Shown one piece after another: positions 38,539 to 45,975 of a stretch of DNA of 47,325 nt. Source of the stretch: Roseomonas sp. GC11 (lineage in GTDB: Bacteria; Pseudomonadota; Alphaproteobacteria; Acetobacterales; Acetobacteraceae). Under the pieces are notes generated by a model. The model made no database searches. It was not told the origin of the DNA and saw nothing but the letters and a program-made list of their open reading frames with translations. The first letter of the stretch is position 1, and each line of letters starts with the position of its first letter. Made by a program: the position numbers and the translations under genes. The stretch spans positions 1-47,325 of the forward strand of contig NZ_JANFNY010000035.1 in the NCBI RefSeq assembly GCF_024437745.1, read 5' to 3'.

Positions 38539-39330
38539 ATGTATGATTTCGCCTATCACAAGCCGTCCAGCATCGCGGATGCGGTGAAGCTGCTGTCCGA
38601 GGACCCGGATGCGAAGCCGATCTCGGGCGGCATGACGCTGCTGCCGGCGCTGAAGCACCGGCTGAACCGCCCGACCGCGCTGATCGACCTCTCCGCCATC
38701 GCCGAGCTGCGCGGCGTGAAGCAGGAGGGCGGCGCCCTCGTCATCGGTGCGATGACGAAGCATGTCGAGGTGGCGACGAATCCGCTGGTGCTGGGCGCGA
38801 TTCCCGCGCTGGCGAAGATGGCCGCCAGCATCGGCGACACGCAGGTGCGCAACCGCGGTACGCTGGGCGGCAGCCTGGCCAATAACGACCCGGCGGCCGA
38901 CTACCCCGCCGCCGCGCTGGCGCTGGGCGCCAGCTTCATCACCGACCGCCGCAGCATTCCGGCCGATGATTTCTTCCAGGGCATGTTCACCACCGCGCTG
39001 GAGCCGGGCGAGTTGTTGATTGCCGTCTCCTTCCCGATTCCCGAGAAGGCCGGCTATGCCAAGCTGCGCAACCCCGCCAGCCGCTACGCCATGGCGGGCG
39101 TTTTCGTGGCGAAGGGCGGGCAGGGCGTGCGCGTCGCGGTGAATGGCGCCGGCCCCTGCGTCTTCCGCCAGCCGGAGATGGAAGCCGCGCTCGCGGCCAA
39201 CTGGTCCCCTGAGGCCGTGGCGGGCATCCACCAGTCCCCGGACGACCTGAACAGCGACATCCATGGCAGTGCCGAATATCGCGCGCATCTGGTGACCGTG
39301 ATGGCCAAGCGCGCCGTCGCCGCCGCCTGA
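38539..39330 (+). CDS. CoxM-like FAD-binding subunit
   Basis: A 263-residue FAD subunit of the same molybdenum hydroxylase. It begins MYDFAYHKPSSIADAV. The FAD-binding motifs are SGGMTLLP (about residues 29-36) and RNRGTLGGSLANNDPAADY (about 111-129), followed by a shorter C-terminal CO-dehydrogenase flavoprotein domain. It passes electrons from the CoxS-like subunit to the final acceptor. It starts 12 bases after the large subunit gene. No maturation genes (coxDEF type) or molybdenum-chaperone gene follow; the operon ends at a hairpin. Confidence 0.92.
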   Translation: MYDFAYHKPSSIADAVKLLSEDPDAKPISGGMTLLPALKHRLNRPTALIDLSAIAELRGVKQEGGALVIGAMTKHVEVATNPLVLGAIPALAKMAASIGDTQVRNRGTLGGSLANNDPAADYPAAALALGASFITDRRSIPADDFFQGMFTTALEPGELLIAVSFPIPEKAGYAKLRNPASRYAMAGVFVAKGGQGVRVAVNGAGPCVFRQPEMEAALAANWSPEAVAGIHQSPDDLNSDIHGSAEYRAHLVTVMAKRAVAAA

Positions 39331-39343
39331 GCCTGGCGGACAG

Positions 39344-39388
39344 AAAAAAGATGGGGGTGCGGGGGAATTCCTTCCCCCCCACTTTTTC
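39344..39388. terminator. Bidirectional-looking terminator hairpin
   Basis: An A-rich patch, a GC-rich imperfect stem (GGGGGTGCGGGGGAA against TTCCTTCCCCCCC) and a T tract follow the FAD-subunit gene by 13 bases. The A and T flanks make it work in either direction. Confidence 0.7.
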
Positions 39389-39445
39389 GTTGCAGCGCAT
39401 GGCGTCATTCTCCCGCCCGGTCGTGTTGACGGTGCGGGGGCGCGG

Positions 39446-40708
39446 ATGACGCAGCATGTGGTGGTGATCGGTGCCGGCATTGTCGGTGCCACGACGGCGC
39501 TGGAGGCGCTGCGCGCCGGCTACCGCGTGACGATTCTCGACCCTGGCGCGCCGGGCGGCGAGCAGGCGGCGAGCTATGGCAATGGCTGCTGGCTCTCCCC
39601 GCAATCGGTGCTTCCCCCGGCCGTGCCGGGCACCTGGAAAAAGGTGCCGCGTTTCCTGATGGACCCGCTGGGCCCGCTGTCGATTCGCTGGAAGTACTTC
39701 CCGCGCGTGCTGCCCTGGCTGCTGCGCTACCTCTGGGCCGGCTGGACGGAGGAGAAGGTTCTCCGTACGGCGCGGGTGCTGCGGCCGCTCCTGGCCGATG
39801 GCCCGGCGCGGCATCAGGCGCTGGCCGAGCAGGCGGGCGTCCCTGAGCTGATCTCCCGCAGCGGCCTGATGTACATCTTCCCCGACCGCGCGGCTTATGA
39901 GGCGGAGGGGCTGGGCTGGCGTATCCGCCGCGCGGTGGGTCTCACCTGGCGCGAGGTGGAGGAGGACGAGCTCCGCCAGCGCGAGCCGGATCTGGACCGC
40001 CGCTACCGCTTCGGCCTGCTGTTCGAGGAGGCGGCCTATTGCCGTGACCCGGGCGCCTATGTGGCGGCGCTGGTGGCGCTGGCGGAGCGGGAAGGGGCGG
40101 TGCTGCGCCGCGCCGCCGCGACCGGCTTCCGCATCGAATCCGGCCGGCTGAAGGCGGTGCGCATGGCGGAGGGCGAGATCCTGGCCGACCGTGCCGTGAT
40201 CGCCGCCGGCGTGCATTCCCGCGCGCTGGCGGCGCAGGTGGGGCACCGCGTGCCGTTGCAGACGGAGCGCGGCTACCACGCCGTGCTGTCCATGCCGGAG
40301 GTGCAGCCGCGCATTCCGCTGATGCCCTCGGATGGCAAGATGGCGGTGACGCCGACGGTGGGCGGGCTGCGCGTGGCGGGGCAGGTGGAGATCGCCGGGG
40401 TGGAGGACGCGCCGGACTGGCGCCGCGCCGAGATTCTGCGCGACTGGATGCTGAAGGCTTTCCCCGGCCTGCCGCGTGATCTTCCGGCGGAGCGTATCAA
40501 ATTCTGGATGGGCCACCGGCCGAGCATGCCGGATGGTCTGCCCTGTATCGGAGCCGCGCGGGATTCGGCCGATGTGGTGCTGGCTTTTGGCCATGGGCAT
40601 GTCGGATTGGTGGGGGGGCCGCGCACGGCGGGGCTGGTCTTGGCAATTTTGCAAGGCAGCAGGCCCGATATTGCGCTGGAACCGTTCGATCCTCGCCGAT
40701 TCGACTAG
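39446..40708 (+). CDS. FAD-dependent oxidoreductase, D-amino-acid dehydrogenase (DadA) type
   Basis: A 420-residue flavoprotein of the DAO family. The N-terminal dinucleotide-binding motif is VVVIGAGIVGATTALE (residues about 5-20), followed by ASYGNGCWLSPQS as in DadA-like enzymes. Later blocks are the GLMYIFPDR segment, ADRAVIAAGVHSRALA, ERGYHAVL, and FWMGHRPSMPDGLPCIG with GHGHVGLVGGP at the end. These enzymes oxidise D-amino acids or related amines to oxo acids and pass electrons to the membrane chain. The exact substrate is not clear and no racemase is adjacent. GGGGGCGCGG lies before the ATG. Confidence 0.88.
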   Translation: MTQHVVVIGAGIVGATTALEALRAGYRVTILDPGAPGGEQAASYGNGCWLSPQSVLPPAVPGTWKKVPRFLMDPLGPLSIRWKYFPRVLPWLLRYLWAGWTEEKVLRTARVLRPLLADGPARHQALAEQAGVPELISRSGLMYIFPDRAAYEAEGLGWRIRRAVGLTWREVEEDELRQREPDLDRRYRFGLLFEEAAYCRDPGAYVAALVALAEREGAVLRRAAATGFRIESGRLKAVRMAEGEILADRAVIAAGVHSRALAAQVGHRVPLQTERGYHAVLSMPEVQPRIPLMPSDGKMAVTPTVGGLRVAGQVEIAGVEDAPDWRRAEILRDWMLKAFPGLPRDLPAERIKFWMGHRPSMPDGLPCIGAARDSADVVLAFGHGHVGLVGGPRTAGLVLAILQGSRPDIALEPFDPRRFD

Positions 40709-40788
40709 CATTCGCAGCGCGGGGGTGCGAGGATGCGGCTGCCGCCCTGCATCCCGCGGGCCGCATACTTTTACGGATATAAGACGCA

Positions 40789-41580
40789 GTGCTTCCGGAT
40801 AACGATTCGCAGGGCAGCGCCGGGGCCATCGAGGCCGAGGTCAAGTGGTACAACGGCCGCAAGGGGTTCGGCTTCGTGCTGGGCCCGGATGGCCAGGACG
40901 TGTTCTTCCACGCTTCGGCGCTGACCGAGGCGGGAATCGAACCGCCTGAGACCGGCGACAAGCTGGTCTGCGAGATCGGCACGGACCGCCAGGGCCGCCG
41001 GCTGGTCACCAAGATTTTCGAGCGGAAGCTGGGTCCGGGCGCTCCGGCCGGTGACCGCCCCCGCCGTGACTTCGGCGGCGACCGCGGTGGCTTCGGCGAC
41101 CGTCCGCCCCGCCGTGACTTCGGCGACCGTCCGCCGCGCCGCGACTTCGGCGACCGTGGCGGCTTCGGCGGTGGCTTCGGCGACCGTCCGCCGCGCCGCG
41201 ACTTCGGCGCCCCGGGTGGCTTCGGTGGTGGCTTCGGCGACCGTCCGCCGCGCCGCGACTTCGGCGACCGTGGTGGCTTCGGCGGTGGCGACCGTGGCGG
41301 CTTCGGCGCCCCGCGCTCCTTCGGTGACCGTCCGCCGCGCCGCGACTTCGGTGGCCGCGACGAGGGTGGCCCGACCGAGTCCGTCTCCGGCACCGTCAAG
41401 TGGTTCGACCAGGTCCGCGGCTTCGGCTTCGTGACCCCCGATGATGGCGGCGCTGACGTCTTCCTGCATTCCTCCGTGCTGCAGCGCGCGGGCAAGCAGG
41501 ATGTGCAGCAGGGCGAGAAGCTCTCGCTGGAGGTCCGCCAGGGCCAGCGCGGCCGTCAGGCCGTGATCCTGAAGGGCTGA
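40789..41580 (+). CDS. Double cold-shock-domain protein with Arg/Gly/Phe-rich repeat linker
   Basis: A 263-residue protein with two cold-shock domains. CSD1 (about residues 14-80) has VKWYNGRKGFGFV and DVFFHASAL. CSD2 (about 195-262) has VKWFDQVRGFGFV and DVFLHSSVL. These are RNP1/RNP2-like motifs for single-stranded nucleic acid binding. Between them lies a linker of about 100 residues made of RPPRRDFG (five exact copies plus one RPRRDFG) alternating with GDRGGFGGG units, so it is Arg-, Gly- and Phe-rich and likely disordered. Double CSD proteins are known in alphaproteobacteria, but usually with a short linker. I used the GTG at 40789; no clear ribosome binding site is visible. A strong terminator follows. 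Confidence 0.9.
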   Translation: MLPDNDSQGSAGAIEAEVKWYNGRKGFGFVLGPDGQDVFFHASALTEAGIEPPETGDKLVCEIGTDRQGRRLVTKIFERKLGPGAPAGDRPRRDFGGDRGGFGDRPPRRDFGDRPPRRDFGDRGGFGGGFGDRPPRRDFGAPGGFGGGFGDRPPRRDFGDRGGFGGGDRGGFGAPRSFGDRPPRRDFGGRDEGGPTESVSGTVKWFDQVRGFGFVTPDDGGADVFLHSSVLQRAGKQDVQQGEKLSLEVRQGQRGRQAVILKG

Positions 41581-41616
41581 TCCCGGCCTTCCGGTTCCGA
41601 TTCACGGAAGCGTGAG

Positions 41617-41648
41617 AACCCCCGGCGCCTTGCGGCGCCGGGGGTTTT
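41617..41648 (+). terminator. Rho-independent terminator
   Basis: AACCCCCGGCGCC (41617-41629) and GGCGCCGGGGGTT (41634-41646) form a 13-bp stem with a TTGC loop and a short T tract, 37 bases after the cold-shock gene. Confidence 0.92.
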
Positions 41649-41745
41649 CCTTTGGTCGTGTTTTGGTTTGTTCAGCCTGTGTTCAGGGCCTTTGGCGCAG
41701 GATGCGGCAGAACGCCGTAAGAGACGGCCGAAGGGAACCGCGACG

Positions 41746-42456
41746 ATGGCCATGGACTCCATCTCTCCGATTCCGGCCCCGCAGGCCGGGGCTGGCACCG
41801 CCCAGACTGCCGCGCCCCTGCCGGAGCCAACGGAGCGCCTCGACCTGATCCTGACCACGGGGCGCCAGCTCAGCAGTGCCAAGGCCCTGCTCGATGTCAT
41901 CCGGCAGGTGATGGAGGATGTCGCCGGGCTGAGCGAGGAAGCCGCCCGCATCCTGACGCTGATGAGCGAGCCGGGCCTGCCGGAAAGCTCCTGGTCCAGC
42001 GCGCTGCTGCGCTACCAGCATGCCTTCCACGAGATCATGGCGCTGCTGGCGGCCTCGCGGAATGTCGGCGGGGTGCTGCTGCAGGGGGCGGGGGCCGAAT
42101 CGAACCTCGCCCAGTCGCTGCAGCGGATGAACCGCATCGCCGGGCTGATGCCCCGCGCGCCGCAGGACCGGCACGAGGCCATGCAGGCCGGGCGCCGCTT
42201 CGATGTGGTGCGCATGGCGGTCGAGGAGGCGCGGGACAGCTTCACGGTCGAGCGCCATGCCGTCGAGGCCCAGCTGGCCATCAACCTGGAGCAGCTCGAT
42301 GAGGAGAACGGCACCCTCGGCGCGCTGGAGGATACCGACCTGCTGAAGGAGGCCGCGCGCCTCCAGGCCCTGCAGATCCGCCAGCAGCTGGCCGGGCATG
42401 CCATCGGCCTGGGTGCCCTGGTGCCGCGCTGCCTGCAGGATCTGCGCGGGCCCTGA
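41746..42456 (+). CDS. Flagellin-like protein lacking the N-terminal D0 helix (divergent)
   Basis: A 236-residue protein that I would call hypothetical but for its pattern. The C-terminus (DTDLLKEAARLQALQIRQQL then AGHAIGLGALVPRCLQDLR) follows the flagellin C-terminal helix pattern D-A-KE-A-LQALQ--QQLGVQALSIANQ-P-S-LSL-R. Residues about 25-110 resemble the flagellin D1 helices, ending SRNVGGVLLQG like A-FNG-NLL-G. The usual N-terminal D0 helix is missing; a Pro/Ala-rich stretch stands there. There is no signal peptide. The assignment is by eye. ATG 41746 follows AGGGAA; an in-frame upstream start (41668) adds no flagellin-like sequence. No other flagellar gene is in the window. Confidence 0.6.
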   Translation: MAMDSISPIPAPQAGAGTAQTAAPLPEPTERLDLILTTGRQLSSAKALLDVIRQVMEDVAGLSEEAARILTLMSEPGLPESSWSSALLRYQHAFHEIMALLAASRNVGGVLLQGAGAESNLAQSLQRMNRIAGLMPRAPQDRHEAMQAGRRFDVVRMAVEEARDSFTVERHAVEAQLAINLEQLDEENGTLGALEDTDLLKEAARLQALQIRQQLAGHAIGLGALVPRCLQDLRGP

Positions 42457-42562
42457 TCGCCCTTTCCTGGCGTGACCATCCCGGGCCGCGTGCCGCGCGG
42501 TTCCGGGTTTGCGGGGGCGCATCGCACGGCTAGCCTGCCTCTTTCCCGATGGAGGTTGCCGG

Positions 42563-43552
42563 ATGATGCGTCGCTTGCTGCTGGGCCTGGCCATGGCCGG
42601 GCTTTTCGCCCCGGTGCTCCCGATGGCGCAGGAAGCCCCCTGGCCCAACAAGCCCATCACCCTGATGGGCGGCTTCCCCAATGGCTCCGGTGTCGACATC
42701 TACCAGCGCAAGCTGGCCGAGCCGCTCTCGCGGGCCCTCGGCGTGCCGGTGGTGGTGGATAACCGCTCCGGCGCCGGCGGCAATATCGCCAGCGACATCG
42801 TGGCCAAGGCGCGGCCGGATGGCTCTCTCTTCCTCTTCGGCACGGCGGGCACCCATGCCATCAACGCCTCGCTCTACCGCACCCTGCCCTTCGACCCGCT
42901 GAAGGACAGCACGCCCATCGCCCATCTGGGCGATGTGCCCAATGTGCTGACGGTCAGCGCCGAGAAGCGCCCGGCCCTCGCCACCTGCCAGGATGTGCTC
43001 GCCGCGGCGCGGGCGAAGCCGGGGGCGCTGAACTATGCCTCCACCGGCAATGGCGCCTCCACCCATCTGGCCGGGGCGCAATTCGCCCAGGCGGCGGGGA
43101 TCGACATCGTCCATGTCCCCTTCCGCGGCCAGCCGGGGGCGCAGACGGCGCTGCTGGCGGGGGATGTGGACCTGTTCTTCAACCAGTCCGGCCCGGCCAT
43201 CGGCTATATCCGCCAGGGGCAGGTGAAGGGGCTGGCGGTGACCACGCTGCAGCGCCTGCCCGCCCTGCCGGAGGTGCCGACGGTGGCCGAGGCCTGCGGC
43301 CTGCCCGGCTTCGACAGCAGCACCTGGTATGGCCTCTTCGCCCCGCCCGGCCTGCCGGCGCCCATCCAGGCGCGGATGAATGCCGAGGTGCAGAAGATCA
43401 TCACCGCGCCCGAGTTCCGCCAGTGGCTGATCGAGAGCCAGGGCATCACCCCCTCCACCCTGACCACGCCGGCCGAGTTCCGCGCGGTGCAGGAGCGTGA
43501 CATCGCGCGCTGGGCCGAGGTGGTGCGGCGCTCCGGCGCCCAGGTGGATTGA
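42563..43552 (+). CDS. Bug-family (TctC-like) tricarboxylate-type binding protein
   Basis: A 329-residue periplasmic binding protein of the Bug/TctC family. The signal peptide is MMRRLLLGLAMAGLFAPVLP, cleaved near MAQE. The mature protein opens WPNKPITLMGGFPNGSGVD (usual pattern YP-KPI-LVVPFPPGG--D). It has VVVDNRSGAGGNIASD, the FGTAGTHAIN segment, LNYASTGNGASTHLAGAQF, VPFRGQPGAQTALLAGDVDLFF and VPTVAEACGLPGFDSSTWYGLFAPPG. The family binds carboxylates or other small ligands for tripartite tricarboxylate transporters, but most members are orphans, as here (no TctA/TctB). GGAGG lies 7-8 bases before the ATG. Confidence 0.92.
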   Translation: MMRRLLLGLAMAGLFAPVLPMAQEAPWPNKPITLMGGFPNGSGVDIYQRKLAEPLSRALGVPVVVDNRSGAGGNIASDIVAKARPDGSLFLFGTAGTHAINASLYRTLPFDPLKDSTPIAHLGDVPNVLTVSAEKRPALATCQDVLAAARAKPGALNYASTGNGASTHLAGAQFAQAAGIDIVHVPFRGQPGAQTALLAGDVDLFFNQSGPAIGYIRQGQVKGLAVTTLQRLPALPEVPTVAEACGLPGFDSSTWYGLFAPPGLPAPIQARMNAEVQKIITAPEFRQWLIESQGITPSTLTTPAEFRAVQERDIARWAEVVRRSGAQVD

Positions 43553-43560
43553 GCGGCGTT

Positions 43561-43714
43561 GAGGGGGCTTTGCCCCCTCAAACACCCCCCATTCTTCCCC
43601 TTGTGCAGGGGACAGGGTCCCCTGCACCCGCCTTCAGTAGGCGTCCCCTGATGGGTTTCCAAAGGCCTCAGGCCTTTGGTGGGGAGAGTTTGAGAGGGGC
43701 GAAGCCCCTCTCAA
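43561..43714. repeat. Cluster of GC-rich hairpins
   Basis: Four palindromes in a row: GAGGGGGC/GCCCCCTC (43561-43579), GCAGGGGAC/GTCCCCTGC (43605-43625), CCAAAGGCCTCAGGCCTTTGG (43659-43679) and GAGAGGGGC/GCCCCTCTC (43692-43712). They lie between the converging Bug and FixJ-type genes. Wording such as GACAGGGTCCCC is shared with the cluster at 9175-9331, so both belong to one repeat family. Confidence 0.8.
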
Positions 43715-43741
43715 GGATAGGCGCGCTCTTCTCGAAGGCGC

Positions 43742-44347
43742 TCACGGCTGGCGCAGCAGTTCCGCCATGCGCACCAGCTCGGCGAGGGATTTCGCCGCCA
43801 TTTTCTGCATGACCGCGCGGCGGTGGATCTTCACCGTGATCTCGCTCAGCCCCATTTCCCAGGCCACCTGCTTGTTCATCCGCCCCGCCGTCACCAGCGC
43901 CATCACCTCGCGCTCGCGCGGGGAGAGGGTGGCGTAGCGGCCCTTGAGGTCGGAGGCGCCGCTCTGCGCGGCGCGGCGCGCCTGGTCGCGCTCCAGCGCA
44001 TCGGCCACGGCGGCCAGCATGTCGGCATCGCGGAAGGGCTTGGCCAGGAAATCCACCGCCCCGCCCTTCATGGCGCGCACCGACATCGGGATATCGCCAT
44101 AGCCGGTCATCAGGATCACCGGCAGGGCGATGCCGAACTCGCCGAGCCGGCCATGCAGGTCCAGCCCGTCCATATCCGGCAGCCGCACATCGAGGATGAG
44201 GCAGCCCGGCCGGTCCTGCGGCTGCGCGCCGAGGAAATGCTCCACCGAGGGATGCGCCGCCGCCGCCAGCCCGACGGAGCGGAACAGCCGCAGCAGCGCC
44301 TCGCGCAGCGCGGCATCGTCATCGAGGATATGGACCAGCGGTTCCAT
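43742..44347 (-). CDS. FixJ-family response regulator (receiver plus LuxR HTH)
   Basis: A 201-residue regulator. The receiver domain has DDD at 9-11, phosphoacceptor Asp53 in LILDVRLPDMDG, Thr81 in LMTGYGDIPMSV, and Lys103 in FLAKPF. The C-terminal LuxR-type HTH spans about residues 138-197 (LSPREREVMALVTAGRMNKQVAWEMGLSEITVKIHRR). It is the DNA-binding output of a four-gene operon and starts 2 bases after the stop of the kinase before it. Target genes are unknown. It ends facing the GC-rich hairpin cluster. Confidence 0.94.
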   Translation of the reverse strand: MEPLVHILDDDAALREALLRLFRSVGLAAAAHPSVEHFLGAQPQDRPGCLILDVRLPDMDGLDLHGRLGEFGIALPVILMTGYGDIPMSVRAMKGGAVDFLAKPFRDADMLAAVADALERDQARRAAQSGASDLKGRYATLSPREREVMALVTAGRMNKQVAWEMGLSEITVKIHRRAVMQKMAAKSLAELVRMAELLRQP

Positions 44348-44349
44348 GC

Positions 44350-45549
44350 TCAGGGCGCCGCCGGCAGCAGGAGGTGGAAGGTGGCGCCGGCGCCCTCGGT
44401 GGAGGTGGCCCAGAGCCGCCCGCCATTGGATTCGGCGCAGGCCCGGCAGATGGCCAGCCCGATGCCCAGCCCGCCGGCCTTGGTGGAGAAGAAGGGCTCG
44501 AAGACGCGGGCGAGGCGCTCCGGCGCGATGCCGGGGCCATTATCGGCCACCCGCATCAGCACCCCGCCGCGATGCGGCGCGAGGTGCAGCGCCACATGGC
44601 GGGGGAGGGCATTGCCCTCCACCGCCTGCGCCGCGTTGCGCAGCAGGTTGGTCAGGATCTGTTGCAGGTGCACGGGGTCCGCCCGCACGGCGGGCAGGTC
44701 CGGCGCGGCGTGCAGCGCGGCGGTGGCGCCGGCCACGCGCAGGTCGTGCTCGACAAGGCGCAGCGCATCCTCGGCGGCGGCGCGTGCCTCCAGCGCGGCG
44801 GGGCGCGCGGCGTTGCGCGCCAGCAGCAGGCGGGTGCGGTCCACCACATCGCGCGCGCGGAGCGAGTCCTGGATCAGGGCGGTGATGGCGGCCTCCGCCT
44901 CCGCCAGATCGGGCGTGGCGCGGCGCAGCCAGCGCAGCGCGGCCTCGGCATTGGTCACCACGGCGGCCAGCGGGTTGTTCACCTCATGCGCGATCGCCGC
45001 TGTCAGCATGCCGACGGCCGAGGCGCGGAAGGCGCGGTGGCTCTCGCGCTCCGCCTCGGCCAGCCGCGCCTGATCGGCCTTGTAGTCGGTGATGTCGGCG
45101 ACGCAGACGAGCAGCCGCGCATAATCCTCCGGCCGGCTGGGCAGCCGCACCATGACGAGGCAGTCGCGCAGCGTGCCATCGGCATGCGGCAGGTGGCTCT
45201 CGACGCGCAGGAAGCGCTCGCCGCGCGCCATGGCCGCGACCCAGACCGGAAAGGTGCTGATGGAGGCGGGCACGATCTCGGCGAGAGGGCCGGTCAGCCG
45301 CCGCGCCTCCGCCGCGCCGGTGAGGTGCAGCGCCGCCTGGTTGACGCGGGTGATGCGCACCGTGGCGTGCAGCGCCTCCATCAGGCCGGGCGCGGTGCTG
45401 AGATGCTCCACCGGCTCCAGCCCGGCGGCGCGCAGCGCGGCGATGGCCTGGCCGACCTCGGACCAGTCCTCTTCCCAGACCGAGATCCCGGCCTGGTCCA
45501 GCATGTCCGGTGGCATCTGGGGCGGCATGGGGGGCTGCACCGGCCTCAC
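44350..45549 (-). CDS. PAS-domain sensor histidine kinase (second of the cascade)
   Basis: A 399-residue soluble kinase. Residues about 15-55 carry the motif ISVWEEDWSEVGQAIAALRA, which also occurs in the other kinase of the operon. A PAS domain (about 60-165) ends VCVADITDYKADQARLAEAE. HisKA has His near 187 in AIAHEVNNPL. The ATPase domain has LTNLLRNAAQAV, DNGPGI and GGLGIGLAIC. There is no membrane segment, unlike the first kinase. The GTG start (45547-45549) overlaps the stop of the receiver gene (GTGA), which implies coupled translation. It most likely phosphorylates the FixJ-type regulator directly downstream. Confidence 0.92.
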   Translation of the reverse strand: MRPVQPPMPPQMPPDMLDQAGISVWEEDWSEVGQAIAALRAAGLEPVEHLSTAPGLMEALHATVRITRVNQAALHLTGAAEARRLTGPLAEIVPASISTFPVWVAAMARGERFLRVESHLPHADGTLRDCLVMVRLPSRPEDYARLLVCVADITDYKADQARLAEAERESHRAFRASAVGMLTAAIAHEVNNPLAAVVTNAEAALRWLRRATPDLAEAEAAITALIQDSLRARDVVDRTRLLLARNAARPAALEARAAAEDALRLVEHDLRVAGATAALHAAPDLPAVRADPVHLQQILTNLLRNAAQAVEGNALPRHVALHLAPHRGGVLMRVADNGPGIAPERLARVFEPFFSTKAGGLGIGLAICRACAESNGGRLWATSTEGAGATFHLLLPAAP

Positions 45550-45971
45550 CCCGCGCTGCCGACGGCGTCGGCGAGGCAGCGCAGCATCGCCGCCGTCTCG
45601 AAGGGCTTGGCGAAGAAATGCAGCGCCCCATCGGCCAGGGCCTGCTCGCGGATGGCCTCCTCCGGGAAGGCGGTGATGATGATGACCGGCAGGCCGGGGT
45701 AGCGGGCGCGCACGGCGCGCTGGAGTTCCAGCCCGCCCATGCCGGGCATCTGGATGTCGGTGACGAGGCAGTCCGGCCGCTCCCGCGCCGCCTCGGCGAG
45801 GAAGGAGGGGGCATCGGCGAAGACGCGCACGCGGTAGCCCACCGAGCGCAGCAGGCTGTGCAGCGCGGTGCGGATGCCCTGGTCGTCATCGACCACGGCG
45901 ATGACCGGGGTGGCCTCCCGCGCCGGCGCGGGGGGGGAGGGCGGGGTCGCGTCCATCGGCGGCTTTTCCAT
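45546..45971 (-). CDS. Stand-alone receiver-domain response regulator
   Basis: A 141-residue protein made of one receiver domain after a Pro-rich start of about 22 residues. Key residues: DDD at 28-30, phosphoacceptor Asp72 in LVTDIQMPGMGG, Thr100 in IIITAFPEEA, and Lys122 in FFAKPF. It has no output domain, so it is either a phosphate-transfer step or acts by protein contact. I chose the ATG at 45971, 4 bases after the stop of the upstream kinase; the longer frame would run back into that gene. It overlaps the next kinase gene by 4 bases. Confidence 0.9.
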   Translation of the reverse strand: MEKPPMDATPPSPPAPAREATPVIAVVDDDQGIRTALHSLLRSVGYRVRVFADAPSFLAEAARERPDCLVTDIQMPGMGGLELQRAVRARYPGLPVIIITAFPEEAIREQALADGALHFFAKPFETAAMLRCLADAVGSAG

Positions 45972-45975
45972 CGGT

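Noticed and set aside
36121-39330. Calling the operon a genuine aerobic CO dehydrogenase
   Set aside because: The catalytic loop is AYRGAGR and the gene order is S-L-M, both of form II type. The copper-binding Cys motif of form I is absent.
35995-39492. Very long antisense open frame (1165 codons) over the molybdenum hydroxylase genes
   Set aside because: It is a shadow of three recognised genes on the plus strand. The product is low-complexity in Arg, Gly, His and Ala, as expected from antisense reading of GC-rich codons. Similar long shadows at 139-2088, 3068-5119, 23164-26052 and 29162-31957 were dropped for the same reason.
41060-41360. Repeats in the cold-shock gene considered as a CRISPR or non-coding tandem array
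   Set aside because: The repeats keep the reading frame and encode RPPRRDFG units within a protein with two clear domains, so they are coding.
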